A program made the position numbers and the translations under genes. From assembly GCA_949295905.1 (NCBI GenBank), contig CASFNA010000001.1:31060-95059 (forward strand): a stretch of DNA of 64,000 bases. Direction: 5' to 3'. The notes beneath the pieces are model-generated. The model was not told the origin of the DNA and ran no database searches. It worked only from the letters and a program-made list of their open reading frames with translations. Shown here piece after piece: positions 9,134-15,903 of this stretch (within the stretch, counting starts at the first letter, position 1; the number at the start of each line of letters is the position of its first letter). The stretch is from an uncultured Prevotellaceae bacterium. Its GTDB lineage: Bacteria > Bacteroidota > Bacteroidia > Bacteroidales > Bacteroidaceae.

Positions 9134-9145
9134 AGCAATGTAGTT

Positions 9146-9412
9146 TTATAACATTCTTAGTTGGTTGTAAATCTCATTGATTGCGCTACTCTCTGCACCG
9201 CTTAATTTTTTGCTTGGCTTATGATTGCGATACGCCTCTTTAAAGTCATCCCTGTCAATACTAATCAATGCGATTACATTGGTGACAATATCTTTATGGC
9301 AGGCTTTCAGGTAATCGCCAATATTGTCCAATGCCCTATAACGAACATCCGATTTCAGCTGCCGCCTGTCATACTCTGCGGCAACTCTTTTCTTCAAGTC
9401 ATTCCATTCCAT
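9146..9412 (-). CDS. Small unknown helical protein
   Basis: 88 residues, not recognised. It is predominantly helical and charged (EWNDLKKRVAAEYDRRQLK, then HKDIVTNVIALISIDRDDF), without signal peptide or cysteines. It is first in the cassette, directly behind the structured region at 9440-9706 and its promoter, and 12 bp ahead of the GIY-YIG gene. Size and position would suit an adaptor, antitoxin or regulator, but nothing in the sequence decides this. Confidence 0.6.
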   Translation of the reverse strand: MEWNDLKKRVAAEYDRRQLKSDVRYRALDNIGDYLKACHKDIVTNVIALISIDRDDFKEAYRNHKPSKKLSGAESSAINEIYNQLRML

Positions 9413-9439
9413 AGATTAATATATTGTTTTCGCCTCGCT

Positions 9440-9706
9440 CTTTGGCTCCAATAAAGTTCAGCAGGTTAGTAAAACGAAAGTGTGGAGCCGACCGTTTGCT
9501 ATCCCTGGCGGTTCTGGTAAAACCTTTGGATGTAACAAACAACAACCCCACACTTGTATATTTCCGGCGGCCAATACGGGCCGCACGGAAATACCAAGTG
9601 GTGAGTGTCATGTTTATCCCCATCCAAATTGAATTTACCAGATTCCCAGGAAAGGACAAAAGCGCAACACTTTCACCAATATGTCTTGCCCGAAAAGCCG
9701 GGCGTA
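9440..9706 (-). ncRNA. Candidate structured RNA or long leader with a 6S-like rod fold
   Basis: The transcript expected from the promoter at 9712-9743 can fold as a rod. Nested helices pair 9667-9674 with 9476-9483, 9646-9650 with 9504-9508, 9634-9642 with 9513-9521 and 9621-9628 with 9525-9532. The apex is a hairpin of about 20 bp at 9551-9600. Between the outer 8-bp helix and the arm lies a large bubble of 16 and 20 nt. A rod with one big internal bubble is the layout of 6S RNA, which binds RNA polymerase. A small 5' hairpin (9688-9703) precedes it. A 6-bp alternative pairing (9484-9489 with 9444-9449) could rearrange the bubble. No clear terminator is seen, so it may instead be a 290-nt leader of the cassette. 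Confidence 0.5.
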
Positions 9707-9711
9707 TGGTG

Positions 9712-9743
9712 CAAATATACGAATATTCAGCCATACTGACAAA
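9712..9743 (-). promoter_or_regulatory. Promoter of the structured RNA / cassette
   Basis: TTTG (9740-9743), a 20-bp spacer, then TATATTTG (9712-9719), read on the minus strand: one of the best Bacteroidota promoters in the window. It implies a transcript start near 9705, which rules out translation of longer frames beginning upstream of it. Confidence 0.75.
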
Positions 9744-9831
9744 TTGCGGGGTTGTTTTTATATGATGTTTGTGTTGTTGCATTATTTGTTGGATGATATA
9801 CTGTTGTTAACCTTCTGATTATCAAACGGTT

Positions 9832-9917
9832 GCCAATATGCGGTCTTTCGCATTGCAAAAGGCGGCATATTGCCGTGCCGTTTGCCGTCTTTTGTCTTGC
9901 GAAAGGCCATGAATTGC
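9832..9917. repeat. 22-nt-unit intergenic repeat, copy A
   Basis: About four degenerate units of 22-23 nt, each starting TTGC or TGC and carrying an AAAG(G/A)C core. CAATATGC (9834-9841) pairs with GCATATTG (9865-9872). It lies just after the WYL gene stop codon. Confidence 0.6.
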
Positions 9918-9919
9918 AT

Positions 9920-10834
9920 TCACGAGTTACGCCTCAATGCCTCTTCATAGATGTGGCGTATGCGCTCGCGCAGATGTTGCGGCTTGATAACCTCGAGCGA
10001 GCGGCTGCGCGAGAGCAGCTCCATTACGAAATCGTTGGTTATGCGCAGGCGCAGGGATATGCGCAGTTCGTCGGGCGTGTCGGCAAGGATGCGCTGCGAA
10101 TGATGGATAGGCGCCGACTTTACGAAGCGTCCGTCAAGCGCGTCATAACGCAGCTCGATGTCTTCGACGGGGATTGAAGGGTCGTTCCACAGGCCGTAGC
10201 AGTCGCGGAAAAGGTCGGCTACGCAGATGTCAGTGTTACGTTCAAACGTCTCGTTTTCAAGTACGCAGAGGCGACGTATGCGGTCTACTCCAAACGTCTT
10301 CATCACCGCCCTGTCATACGCCAGCAAGTACCACCGTTGGTTTGACTCCTTCAGGTAGTGCGGCAATACACTGAAATGCTTTTCAGAGCAGTCGTTGCGG
10401 TAGTCTACGTAATCAAACTCTACCGGGTGCAAATCGTGTATGGCCTTTACAAGCGGCATCAGCCACTCGCTGTACAGCGGCCTGTGATGCTCGGCAAGCA
10501 CGAAGGTCGAAAGGTTCTGGTCACGGTCAAGCGCGTTGAGCAGGTCGAAATTCATCATCAGTTCGCATACGCGCTCGTCATAGTCGCCATAATTTTCGCG
10601 GATAAAATATCCCTGCCGCGTGCGGTTGAACGATATTCCGATACCGAACAGCTCGTCTATATCCGCAATGTCGCGCTCGAGTGTACGCCCTGTTATGCGC
10701 TGGTAGCCATAGCGTTCCTCCATGCTGTCGTTCACGTAATCAAGCAGTTCGCGTCTCGGTATAAACCGTCTGCCCTGCCTTAACTTATTCAATATGAGGA
10801 GCATACGCCTCATTCCTTCAACCTGTTTGCTCAT
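9920..10834 (-). CDS. WYL-domain transcriptional regulator
   Basis: 304 residues from the ATG at 10834 (MSKQVEGMRRM). Further upstream starts lie ahead of a TATCTTTG promoter element and are rejected. The N-terminus is a winged helix (about 1-80, with RRELLDYV and RTLERDIADIDELFG); the middle is the WYL domain with HFSVLPHYLKESNQRWYLLAYD and the DRIRRL segment; the C-terminal extension follows (WCX type). WYL proteins sense small ligands or nucleic acid and often control defence genes. It neighbours the AT-rich cassette but is G+C-richer and has its own promoter, so control of the cassette is only a possibility. Confidence 0.85.
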   Translation of the reverse strand: MSKQVEGMRRMLLILNKLRQGRRFIPRRELLDYVNDSMEERYGYQRITGRTLERDIADIDELFGIGISFNRTRQGYFIRENYGDYDERVCELMMNFDLLNALDRDQNLSTFVLAEHHRPLYSEWLMPLVKAIHDLHPVEFDYVDYRNDCSEKHFSVLPHYLKESNQRWYLLAYDRAVMKTFGVDRIRRLCVLENETFERNTDICVADLFRDCYGLWNDPSIPVEDIELRYDALDGRFVKSAPIHHSQRILADTPDELRISLRLRITNDFVMELLSRSRSLEVIKPQHLRERIRHIYEEALRRNS

Positions 10835-10854
10835 AATGCAATCTTTTATGACGA

Positions 10855-10862
10855 CAAAGATA
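10855..10862 (-). promoter_or_regulatory. -7 promoter element for the WYL regulator
   Basis: TATCTTTG on the minus strand, 20 bp before the start at 10834. A TTTG lies only 14 bp further upstream, closer than usual. Confidence 0.5.
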
Positions 10863-11080
10863 AACGGCAATAGCGACAAAACATGTCGTTGCCAGAAAAA
10901 AACAAAAAATATACGGCATGAAAATGACATCTTCATCAGCCAATTAGGGACGTCATTCTCATACCGTACATATTTTGTACTGAAAACAATGTGCAGCCAT
11001 GCAGCATAAGCTTCTCAAAAATGAAACAAACCAAAGGGATTTATTCCACAATATTTTACGGCCATGGCGGCAAAGCGCGG

Positions 11081-11773
11081 CTACCGCTCGTCTCCCTCCT
11101 CCTGCATCTGAAACCACTCCTCGCAAATCTCGAGGAAGAGCATCGGGCGGTAGGCCAGCGTCTCCCATAGGCGGCGGCCGCCCTTGAGCACGCGGCGGTC
11201 TACGTAGTCTACAAAGCCGGGACGGGTTTTCTTGTAGCGTATGCGCATTGCGTTAAGGCTTACTACGCTGCCTGTCATGAAGGGCACCACGACGCTGTCG
11301 CCCTTGAGACACACTCCGTAGATGGTGGATATACCGGCGCGGCCCAGCTGCATGGCCTGCCGGTCGAGACCGTTCCACCAGTACATGCGCCCGGCGGGGC
11401 TTTCGCCCTCTGCATAGACAAACTGGCGCGCGGTGCGCCGGGGGCGCAGCGTGGAGGGGTTGGCTACGAGATGCGATTCCAGCCGGTCGTAGCGGCCGTC
11501 GGCCGACGTCTTCTCGATGAACTCTATTACGCTTACCGTCTCGGCGCTGTAACGCTGAGCGTCCTCGCCGCCGGGGCCGGGCGACATGGTGAACGACGTG
11601 TTCATCTTGCGGAAGAGGCCGCCCTGCGTCCAATATTGTTGTATATAGCCCTCGCGCACGGTGCCGTCAGCGAGCGTCAGGCGCACATGGTCGCGCTCCG
11701 CGTCGGCTTCGCCCTGGGCGAAACAGCATGATGCCGACACTAACAGCACAGCCAGCAATAATAACTTTCTCAT
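11081..11773 (-). CDS. Exported protein of unknown function
   Basis: 230 residues with a signal peptide (MRKLLLLAVLLVSASCCFAQ, cleavage likely after the AQ near 20). The mature part is mixed alpha/beta with RLTLADGTVREGYIQQYW near its start, resembling the DGT turn of small beta-barrel domains, and an aromatic C-terminus (LFLEICEEWFQMQ). I recognise no family. A cysteine just before the AQ could suggest a lipobox, but the spacing is poor. It starts 12 bp after menA and is presumably co-transcribed; no link to quinone synthesis is visible. Confidence 0.8.
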   Translation of the reverse strand: MRKLLLLAVLLVSASCCFAQGEADAERDHVRLTLADGTVREGYIQQYWTQGGLFRKMNTSFTMSPGPGGEDAQRYSAETVSVIEFIEKTSADGRYDRLESHLVANPSTLRPRRTARQFVYAEGESPAGRMYWWNGLDRQAMQLGRAGISTIYGVCLKGDSVVVPFMTGSVVSLNAMRIRYKKTRPGFVDYVDRRVLKGGRRLWETLAYRPMLFLEICEEWFQMQEEGDER

Positions 11774-11785
11774 ACTGCAAACAGA

Positions 11786-12685
11786 TTATGTACGTACCAA
11801 GAAACCAATGGAAACAAGCAGGCCGTAAACAAACATATTGCGAGCCGTAAGGCCGAGCACCATGTTGAGAGCCTTGCCTTTGTTGATTATCACCATGCGC
11901 CGGTATGCGCCATAGTGCAAAACGAGGTATGCCACAGGCAGCAGGGCCGACCAGGCATGGCCGAAAAGAGCGAACGTCAGACCCACGGCCACTGCCGCAA
12001 CGCCTGCCAGCAGGTAGGCCTGCCGGCCTCGACGCGCGCCGAGGCGCACCACGAGCGTACGCTTGCCAGCACGGGTGTCGGCATCGATATCGCGGTAGTT
12101 GTTTACGAGCAGCAGCGTATCTATAACCAAGCCGCAGGCCAGCGAGGCCAGCAGGCACTCGGACGTTACCGTGCCCGTCTGGAGGTAATACACCATGCAC
12201 ACGGGCACCAGGCCGAAGAACACGAGCACGAGCGCGTCGCCGAGGCCGCGCGAGGCCAGCGACGTGGTGTAGAGGAAGCAGAACACCACGCACAGCGCAC
12301 CCACCGCCACGAGCCACCAGCCGCCGTACACTACGAGCGGCAGCCCCACGGCGCAGGCCGCTGCCGTGGTGAGGTAGACGGCGCGCAGCATCTGCCGGGG
12401 CGCTATCCATCCCTGTGCGCAGGCGCGGCGTGGGCCGAGGCGGCTGTCGTCGTCGTTGCCGCGGACGAAGTCGAAATAGTCGTTTACGAAGTTGGCATCA
12501 ATCTGCATAACGAACGCGAACGCCACGCACAACACGGCGGGCACCGTCTTGAAGCCTGCGGTGCCAACGTCGGCGCAGGCCAGCGCGAGCCCTATCATCA
12601 CCGGCACGGCAGCAGCCGCAAGCGTCTTGGGCCGCGCAGCCAAGAGCCACGCTTTCGCCGAGCCGGGAGCAACCTTTTCTTTCAT
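11786..12685 (-). CDS. menA: 1,4-dihydroxy-2-naphthoate polyprenyltransferase
   Basis: 299 residues. MenA attaches the polyprenyl chain to 1,4-dihydroxy-2-naphthoate at the inner membrane in menaquinone synthesis. It is a UbiA-family protein with about nine hydrophobic helices and the two Asp-rich Mg/diphosphate motifs: NDYFDFVRGND (68-78) and NNYRDIDADTRAGKRTL (about 194-210), the latter with the AGKRTL tail of MenA rather than UbiA. Divergent from the HD gene, with overlapping promoter zones between them. First gene of a two-gene operon with the exported unknown protein. Confidence 0.92.
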   Translation of the reverse strand: MKEKVAPGSAKAWLLAARPKTLAAAAVPVMIGLALACADVGTAGFKTVPAVLCVAFAFVMQIDANFVNDYFDFVRGNDDDSRLGPRRACAQGWIAPRQMLRAVYLTTAAACAVGLPLVVYGGWWLVAVGALCVVFCFLYTTSLASRGLGDALVLVFFGLVPVCMVYYLQTGTVTSECLLASLACGLVIDTLLLVNNYRDIDADTRAGKRTLVVRLGARRGRQAYLLAGVAAVAVGLTFALFGHAWSALLPVAYLVLHYGAYRRMVIINKGKALNMVLGLTARNMFVYGLLVSIGFLVRT

Positions 12686-12753
12686 AAATTACGGAGTTAT
12701 TGGATTATGGGATTATACAGTTATACTGTTATATTAATATTACAAAGTTCTTG

Positions 12754-12761
12754 CAAAAGTA
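12754..12761 (-). promoter_or_regulatory. -7 promoter element for menA
   Basis: TACTTTTG on the minus strand, 68 bp before menA. Between it and the gene is a small palindrome, ACAGT-tat-ACTGT (12717-12729). Confidence 0.5.
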
Positions 12762-12773
12762 AACATTTAATCG

Positions 12774-12781
12774 TATATTTG
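12774..12781 (+). promoter_or_regulatory. -7 promoter element for the HD hydrolase gene
   Basis: TATATTTG on the plus strand, 66 bp before the ATG at 12848 and only 12 bp from the opposing menA element, so the two polymerase sites overlap. Confidence 0.5.
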
Positions 12782-12847
12782 CAAGGATTTAACGGTATAA
12801 CCATAAAACCAGATAACCATACAACTGCCCTACAAACCACATACAAT

Positions 12848-13483
12848 ATGGATAACAACGTCAGCCTTGACTTGATGGCGTTTGTCGAGACAGAGATTCT
12901 GCCACGCTACGCAGGCTTCGACAAAGCGCACGGCCTGCCACACGTCACCCATGTCATTAACAAGTCGGTGAAGCTGGCCAAGGCTATCGGTGCCGACATA
13001 GACATGGCTTACGTCACCGCAGCCTACCACGACCTTGGCCTTGAAGGGCCGCGCGCCATACACCACCTCACAAGCGGCAAGATACTCGCCGCCGACGCAA
13101 GGTTGAAGCGGTGGTTCTCGGCCGAACAGATAAGCGTGATGAAGGAAGCCGTGGAAGACCACCGCGCATCGGCGTCGCACGCGCCACGCAGCGTGTATGG
13201 CAAGATTGTGGCCGAGGCCGACCGCGAGCTTGAACCAGAAACCGTATTCCGCCGCACCGTGCAGTTCGGCCTCGACCGCTACCCGGAAAAAGACAAGGAA
13301 GAACAGTGGCGGCGATTCAACGAGCATTTGGAAAACAAATACTCCACGCACGGGTACATACGCCTGTGGATTCCGGGGTCGGAGAACGAGGCAAATCTCA
13401 AGAAGATAAGGGATTTGCTTACACAGCCATCAATGTTAAGACATATATTCGACAGGATTTATGACGAAGAACACAATTCTTAA
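12848..13483 (+). CDS. HD-domain phosphohydrolase
   Basis: 211 residues. The frame is open far upstream but the promoter at 12774 and the protein pattern place the start at the ATG at 12848. HD metal ligands are visible: H28/H32 region (AHGLPHVTHV), H61-D62 in TAAYHDLGLEG, His in EDHRAS and Asp in AEADRELEP. This is the small stand-alone HD type that removes phosphate from nucleotides or similar substrates; the true substrate is unknown. The 3' end overlaps the cyclophilin gene by 23 bp, which indicates coupled translation. Confidence 0.85.
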   Translation: MDNNVSLDLMAFVETEILPRYAGFDKAHGLPHVTHVINKSVKLAKAIGADIDMAYVTAAYHDLGLEGPRAIHHLTSGKILAADARLKRWFSAEQISVMKEAVEDHRASASHAPRSVYGKIVAEADRELEPETVFRRTVQFGLDRYPEKDKEEQWRRFNEHLENKYSTHGYIRLWIPGSENEANLKKIRDLLTQPSMLRHIFDRIYDEEHNS

Positions 13484-14159
13484 ATTCGCACTCGCCGCCT
13501 TAACCGTTACCGCGGCCTTGGCTTATGCGCAGACAGACAGACTGCCGCGGCGCGAGGTGCTGCTCAAGACAAGCAAGGGCGACATACGCATAGCCCTGTA
13601 CAACGAGACACCCCTACACCGCGACAACTTCATCAAGCTTGTCAAGGAAGGCTTTTACGACGGACTGCTGTTCCACCGAGTAATTTACAACTTCATGATA
13701 CAGGCAGGCGACAGTGCAAGCCGCAACGCAAGGCCGGGGCAGGTGCTCGGCGACTCACCCGAAGGCTATAAAATAGCGGCGGAGATACGCCATCCACAGC
13801 TGTTCCACAAGCGCGGAGCGGTAGCCGCAGCACGCGAGGCCGACACGGCAAACCCCGAGAGGAAGTCGTCGGCGTCACAGTTCTACATAGTATACGGCCG
13901 CAGGTTCAACGACCAGATGCTCGACGACGAGCAGCGCAAGCTCGACCGCACGACCTCCGGCACGGTAAAGCTGACACCCGACGTGCGCGAAGCCTACAAG
14001 GCAACGGGCGGCACACCCCACCTTGACGGGCAATACACCGTGTTCGGCGAAGTAATAGAAGGGCTTGACGTTGTAAAGGAAATAGACTGGGCTGACACCG
14101 ATGAGAATGCACGCCCGAAGGAAGACATAAGGATAATAAAGGCGGAAGTGATTAAGTGA
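13461..14159 (+). CDS. Exported cyclophilin-type peptidyl-prolyl isomerase
   Basis: 232 residues with a signal peptide (about 1-23, ending AYAQ). The mature protein is a cyclophilin: KGDIRIALYNETPLHRDNF, LFHRVIYNFMIQAGD (active-site Arg and Phe/Gln positions), SSASQFYIV and YTVFGEVIEGLDVV. It accelerates proline isomerisation of exported proteins in the periplasm. An insertion between FMIQAGD and the SSASQF strand, rich in charged residues, is common in Bacteroidota members. It is translationally coupled to the HD gene; its stop codon lies inside the arm of a 32-bp inverted repeat. Confidence 0.93.
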   Translation: MTKNTILKFALAALTVTAALAYAQTDRLPRREVLLKTSKGDIRIALYNETPLHRDNFIKLVKEGFYDGLLFHRVIYNFMIQAGDSASRNARPGQVLGDSPEGYKIAAEIRHPQLFHKRGAVAAAREADTANPERKSSASQFYIVYGRRFNDQMLDDEQRKLDRTTSGTVKLTPDVREAYKATGGTPHLDGQYTVFGEVIEGLDVVKEIDWADTDENARPKEDIRIIKAEVIK

Positions 14160-14238
14160 AGATTTAAAAGTGAAGAGTGAAAAATCCATTACCATACGAG
14201 GCATTGGGATTTTTCACTCTTCACTTTTAAATCTTCAC
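14156..14238. repeat. Perfect 32-bp inverted repeat between convergent genes
   Basis: Arms 14156-14187 and 14207-14238, 19-nt loop, no mismatch. The cyclophilin stop codon is in the left arm and the C69 gene ends 2 bp after the right one. Same vocabulary as the 3437 repeat (AGTGAA, GTGAAAAATC). Likely a two-way terminator. Confidence 0.85.
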
Positions 14239-14240
14239 CC

Positions 14241-15881
14241 TTATTGTTCCGGCACGGCGTACCTGTCGCCTGCGGCTTTGACTATCTCACGGGCAGCCTT
14301 GTCTGTATACCCAGGACGTTCTACTGGAGCGCCAAGACCCGTAGCGGAGCGCTTAAAACGGCCGTTTTCATCAGGCTTCACAATCATGTCATTATATTTT
14401 ACTATAAAATATACGGCCAGTTCCTTCCAACGAGCAAGCATCTGCTGCGCCTTGTCGTTGCTGTAAGCATTAAGGTATCTGACGGCTTCCGCCACGTCAG
14501 TGCCACAAAGGCGCACTGCCTCGGCCTCAACAGCGGCCTGCGCAGCGTCATAGCTTGCCTCGAGAGAGTCCCTAACCTCTTTCAGCGACCCGAACATCAT
14601 CGAGTAGCGCGGATATACCATGTTGCTCACCCAATTGCAAACCCAATAGGCGTTCCTATCGCTGAATGTTACAGCGTCGGCACCGGGCGTATTGTAACAC
14701 TCGGGCTGCACGGTGTTGCCGCAATACACAGGAGTATATGCCACCATGTTGCCATCGTCGTTGCCAAACCACAATATGCCGCCAACCTGCCGCGGAAGCC
14801 ATGAACGCAGCTGGGCTATGTACGAAAAGCCTGACTGCTGCGTAGAAGTAGGACGCTCGTTAAAATACTCCTTGCCGTCAACCTTAAATGTAAGCGGCGT
14901 TGGGCGGTAAGGCATACCCCACAGACCTTGTCCCGGGTCATTGTCGAGGGCGAACGGAGTACCCTCATAATGGTCGCGCATACAGTCACGCATGTCCTGC
15001 AATGTCACCTTCCTGTCCGGAACAATCCACAGCGGCATGGGTTCGGCATCCTTCACCTTGCCCTCGGCATAAGGCAGATAACGCTCCATGTCATCGGAAA
15101 AATGGTTGAAGAAGCTCCACACACGGGCCTCGCAGAAGCGGCGGCCGGAGAAGTCGGGATACGCGTAAGTCTCGCAGAAGCTAAAATCCTCATCCTTGCC
15201 ATTAAACCATCCTTTCTCACGGGCAAAGCTGATGCAGTCGTCGGAGAACATAACATTCTCCTTGTCCTTTTGGTCGAAAGTGCGTATGCGGCTTTGGTTA
15301 GCATGTGCACAGATTGCATCGTCGGGAATACGCAAAGCCACCCACACAACACCCTTGCTGCCCGGTCCCTTGCCCATCATCTCCATAATCCATGCCTCAT
15401 TGGGGTCACAGATGGAAAACGTCTCGCCCTCGGAACAATAACCGTAAGTCTCGGCCAACTTAGTCATCACCTTGATGGCCTCGCGCGCCGTCTTAGAACG
15501 TTGCATGGCTATGTATATAAGCGAGCCGTAGTCAAGAACACCGGTAGTATCAACCATCTCATGACGACCTCCGAATGTTGTCTCGCCGATGCTAACCTGA
15601 TACTCGTTGATATTGCCTATGACATTGTATGTCTCCCTCGCCTCGGGTATCTGGCCATGATATTCCTTTGTGTCCCAGTCATATATCTGACGCATCTCTC
15701 CCTTGGCGTGCTTCCCCGCCGGAAAATGGCAAAGGCCAATGAACATGCCATAGTCGTCGGCATTGTAAGTGGTGAACACTGAACCGTCGGCACTCGCCTT
15801 TTTGCCTACGATGAAATTTGTACATGCCGTGGCGTAAACATACGCTACCAGCACAACCAGCATTGTCGATAATCTCCTCAT
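14241..15881 (-). CDS. C69-family dipeptidase
   Basis: 546 residues, exported. The signal-like N-terminus ends at C20 in ATACTNFIVGKKAS; in this Ntn-hydrolase family cleavage exposes the cysteine as N-terminal nucleophile. Further family features: TTYNADDYGM, the IGETTFGGR region and FSICDPNEAWIMEMMG. Such enzymes release dipeptides or amino acids from peptides in the periplasm or outside the cell. It begins 22 bp after the M23 peptidase gene and is probably co-transcribed. Substrate preference cannot be read. Confidence 0.92.
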   Translation of the reverse strand: MRRLSTMLVVLVAYVYATACTNFIVGKKASADGSVFTTYNADDYGMFIGLCHFPAGKHAKGEMRQIYDWDTKEYHGQIPEARETYNVIGNINEYQVSIGETTFGGRHEMVDTTGVLDYGSLIYIAMQRSKTAREAIKVMTKLAETYGYCSEGETFSICDPNEAWIMEMMGKGPGSKGVVWVALRIPDDAICAHANQSRIRTFDQKDKENVMFSDDCISFAREKGWFNGKDEDFSFCETYAYPDFSGRRFCEARVWSFFNHFSDDMERYLPYAEGKVKDAEPMPLWIVPDRKVTLQDMRDCMRDHYEGTPFALDNDPGQGLWGMPYRPTPLTFKVDGKEYFNERPTSTQQSGFSYIAQLRSWLPRQVGGILWFGNDDGNMVAYTPVYCGNTVQPECYNTPGADAVTFSDRNAYWVCNWVSNMVYPRYSMMFGSLKEVRDSLEASYDAAQAAVEAEAVRLCGTDVAEAVRYLNAYSNDKAQQMLARWKELAVYFIVKYNDMIVKPDENGRFKRSATGLGAPVERPGYTDKAAREIVKAAGDRYAVPEQ

Positions 15882-15903
15882 ATCCTTTTTTGTTTATTGA
15901 ATA

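Noticed and set aside
9424-9765. 113-codon open frame on the plus strand over the same region
   Set aside because: Antisense to the promoter-driven transcript; no promoter or family resemblance. The open frame is better explained by RNA constraint.
9399-9782. 127-codon open frame on the minus strand over the structured region
   Set aside because: Its start lies upstream of the promoter at 9712-9743, so the likely transcript begins inside it. The composition is that of a structured RNA, and it runs into the next gene.
9832-9917. Possible CRISPR array from the spaced repeats at this and the other repeat copies
   Set aside because: Units are contiguous and degenerate without unique spacers, alternate in orientation, and no cas gene is present.
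11667-12410. 247-codon frame on the minus strand overlapping menA
   Set aside because: Out-of-frame shadow of menA in G+C-rich DNA; Arg/Ala/Gly-rich with no domain pattern.
11915-12847. N-terminal extension of the HD hydrolase frame
   Set aside because: Antisense to menA, low-complexity composition, and ahead of the promoter element at 12774; the real start is 12848.
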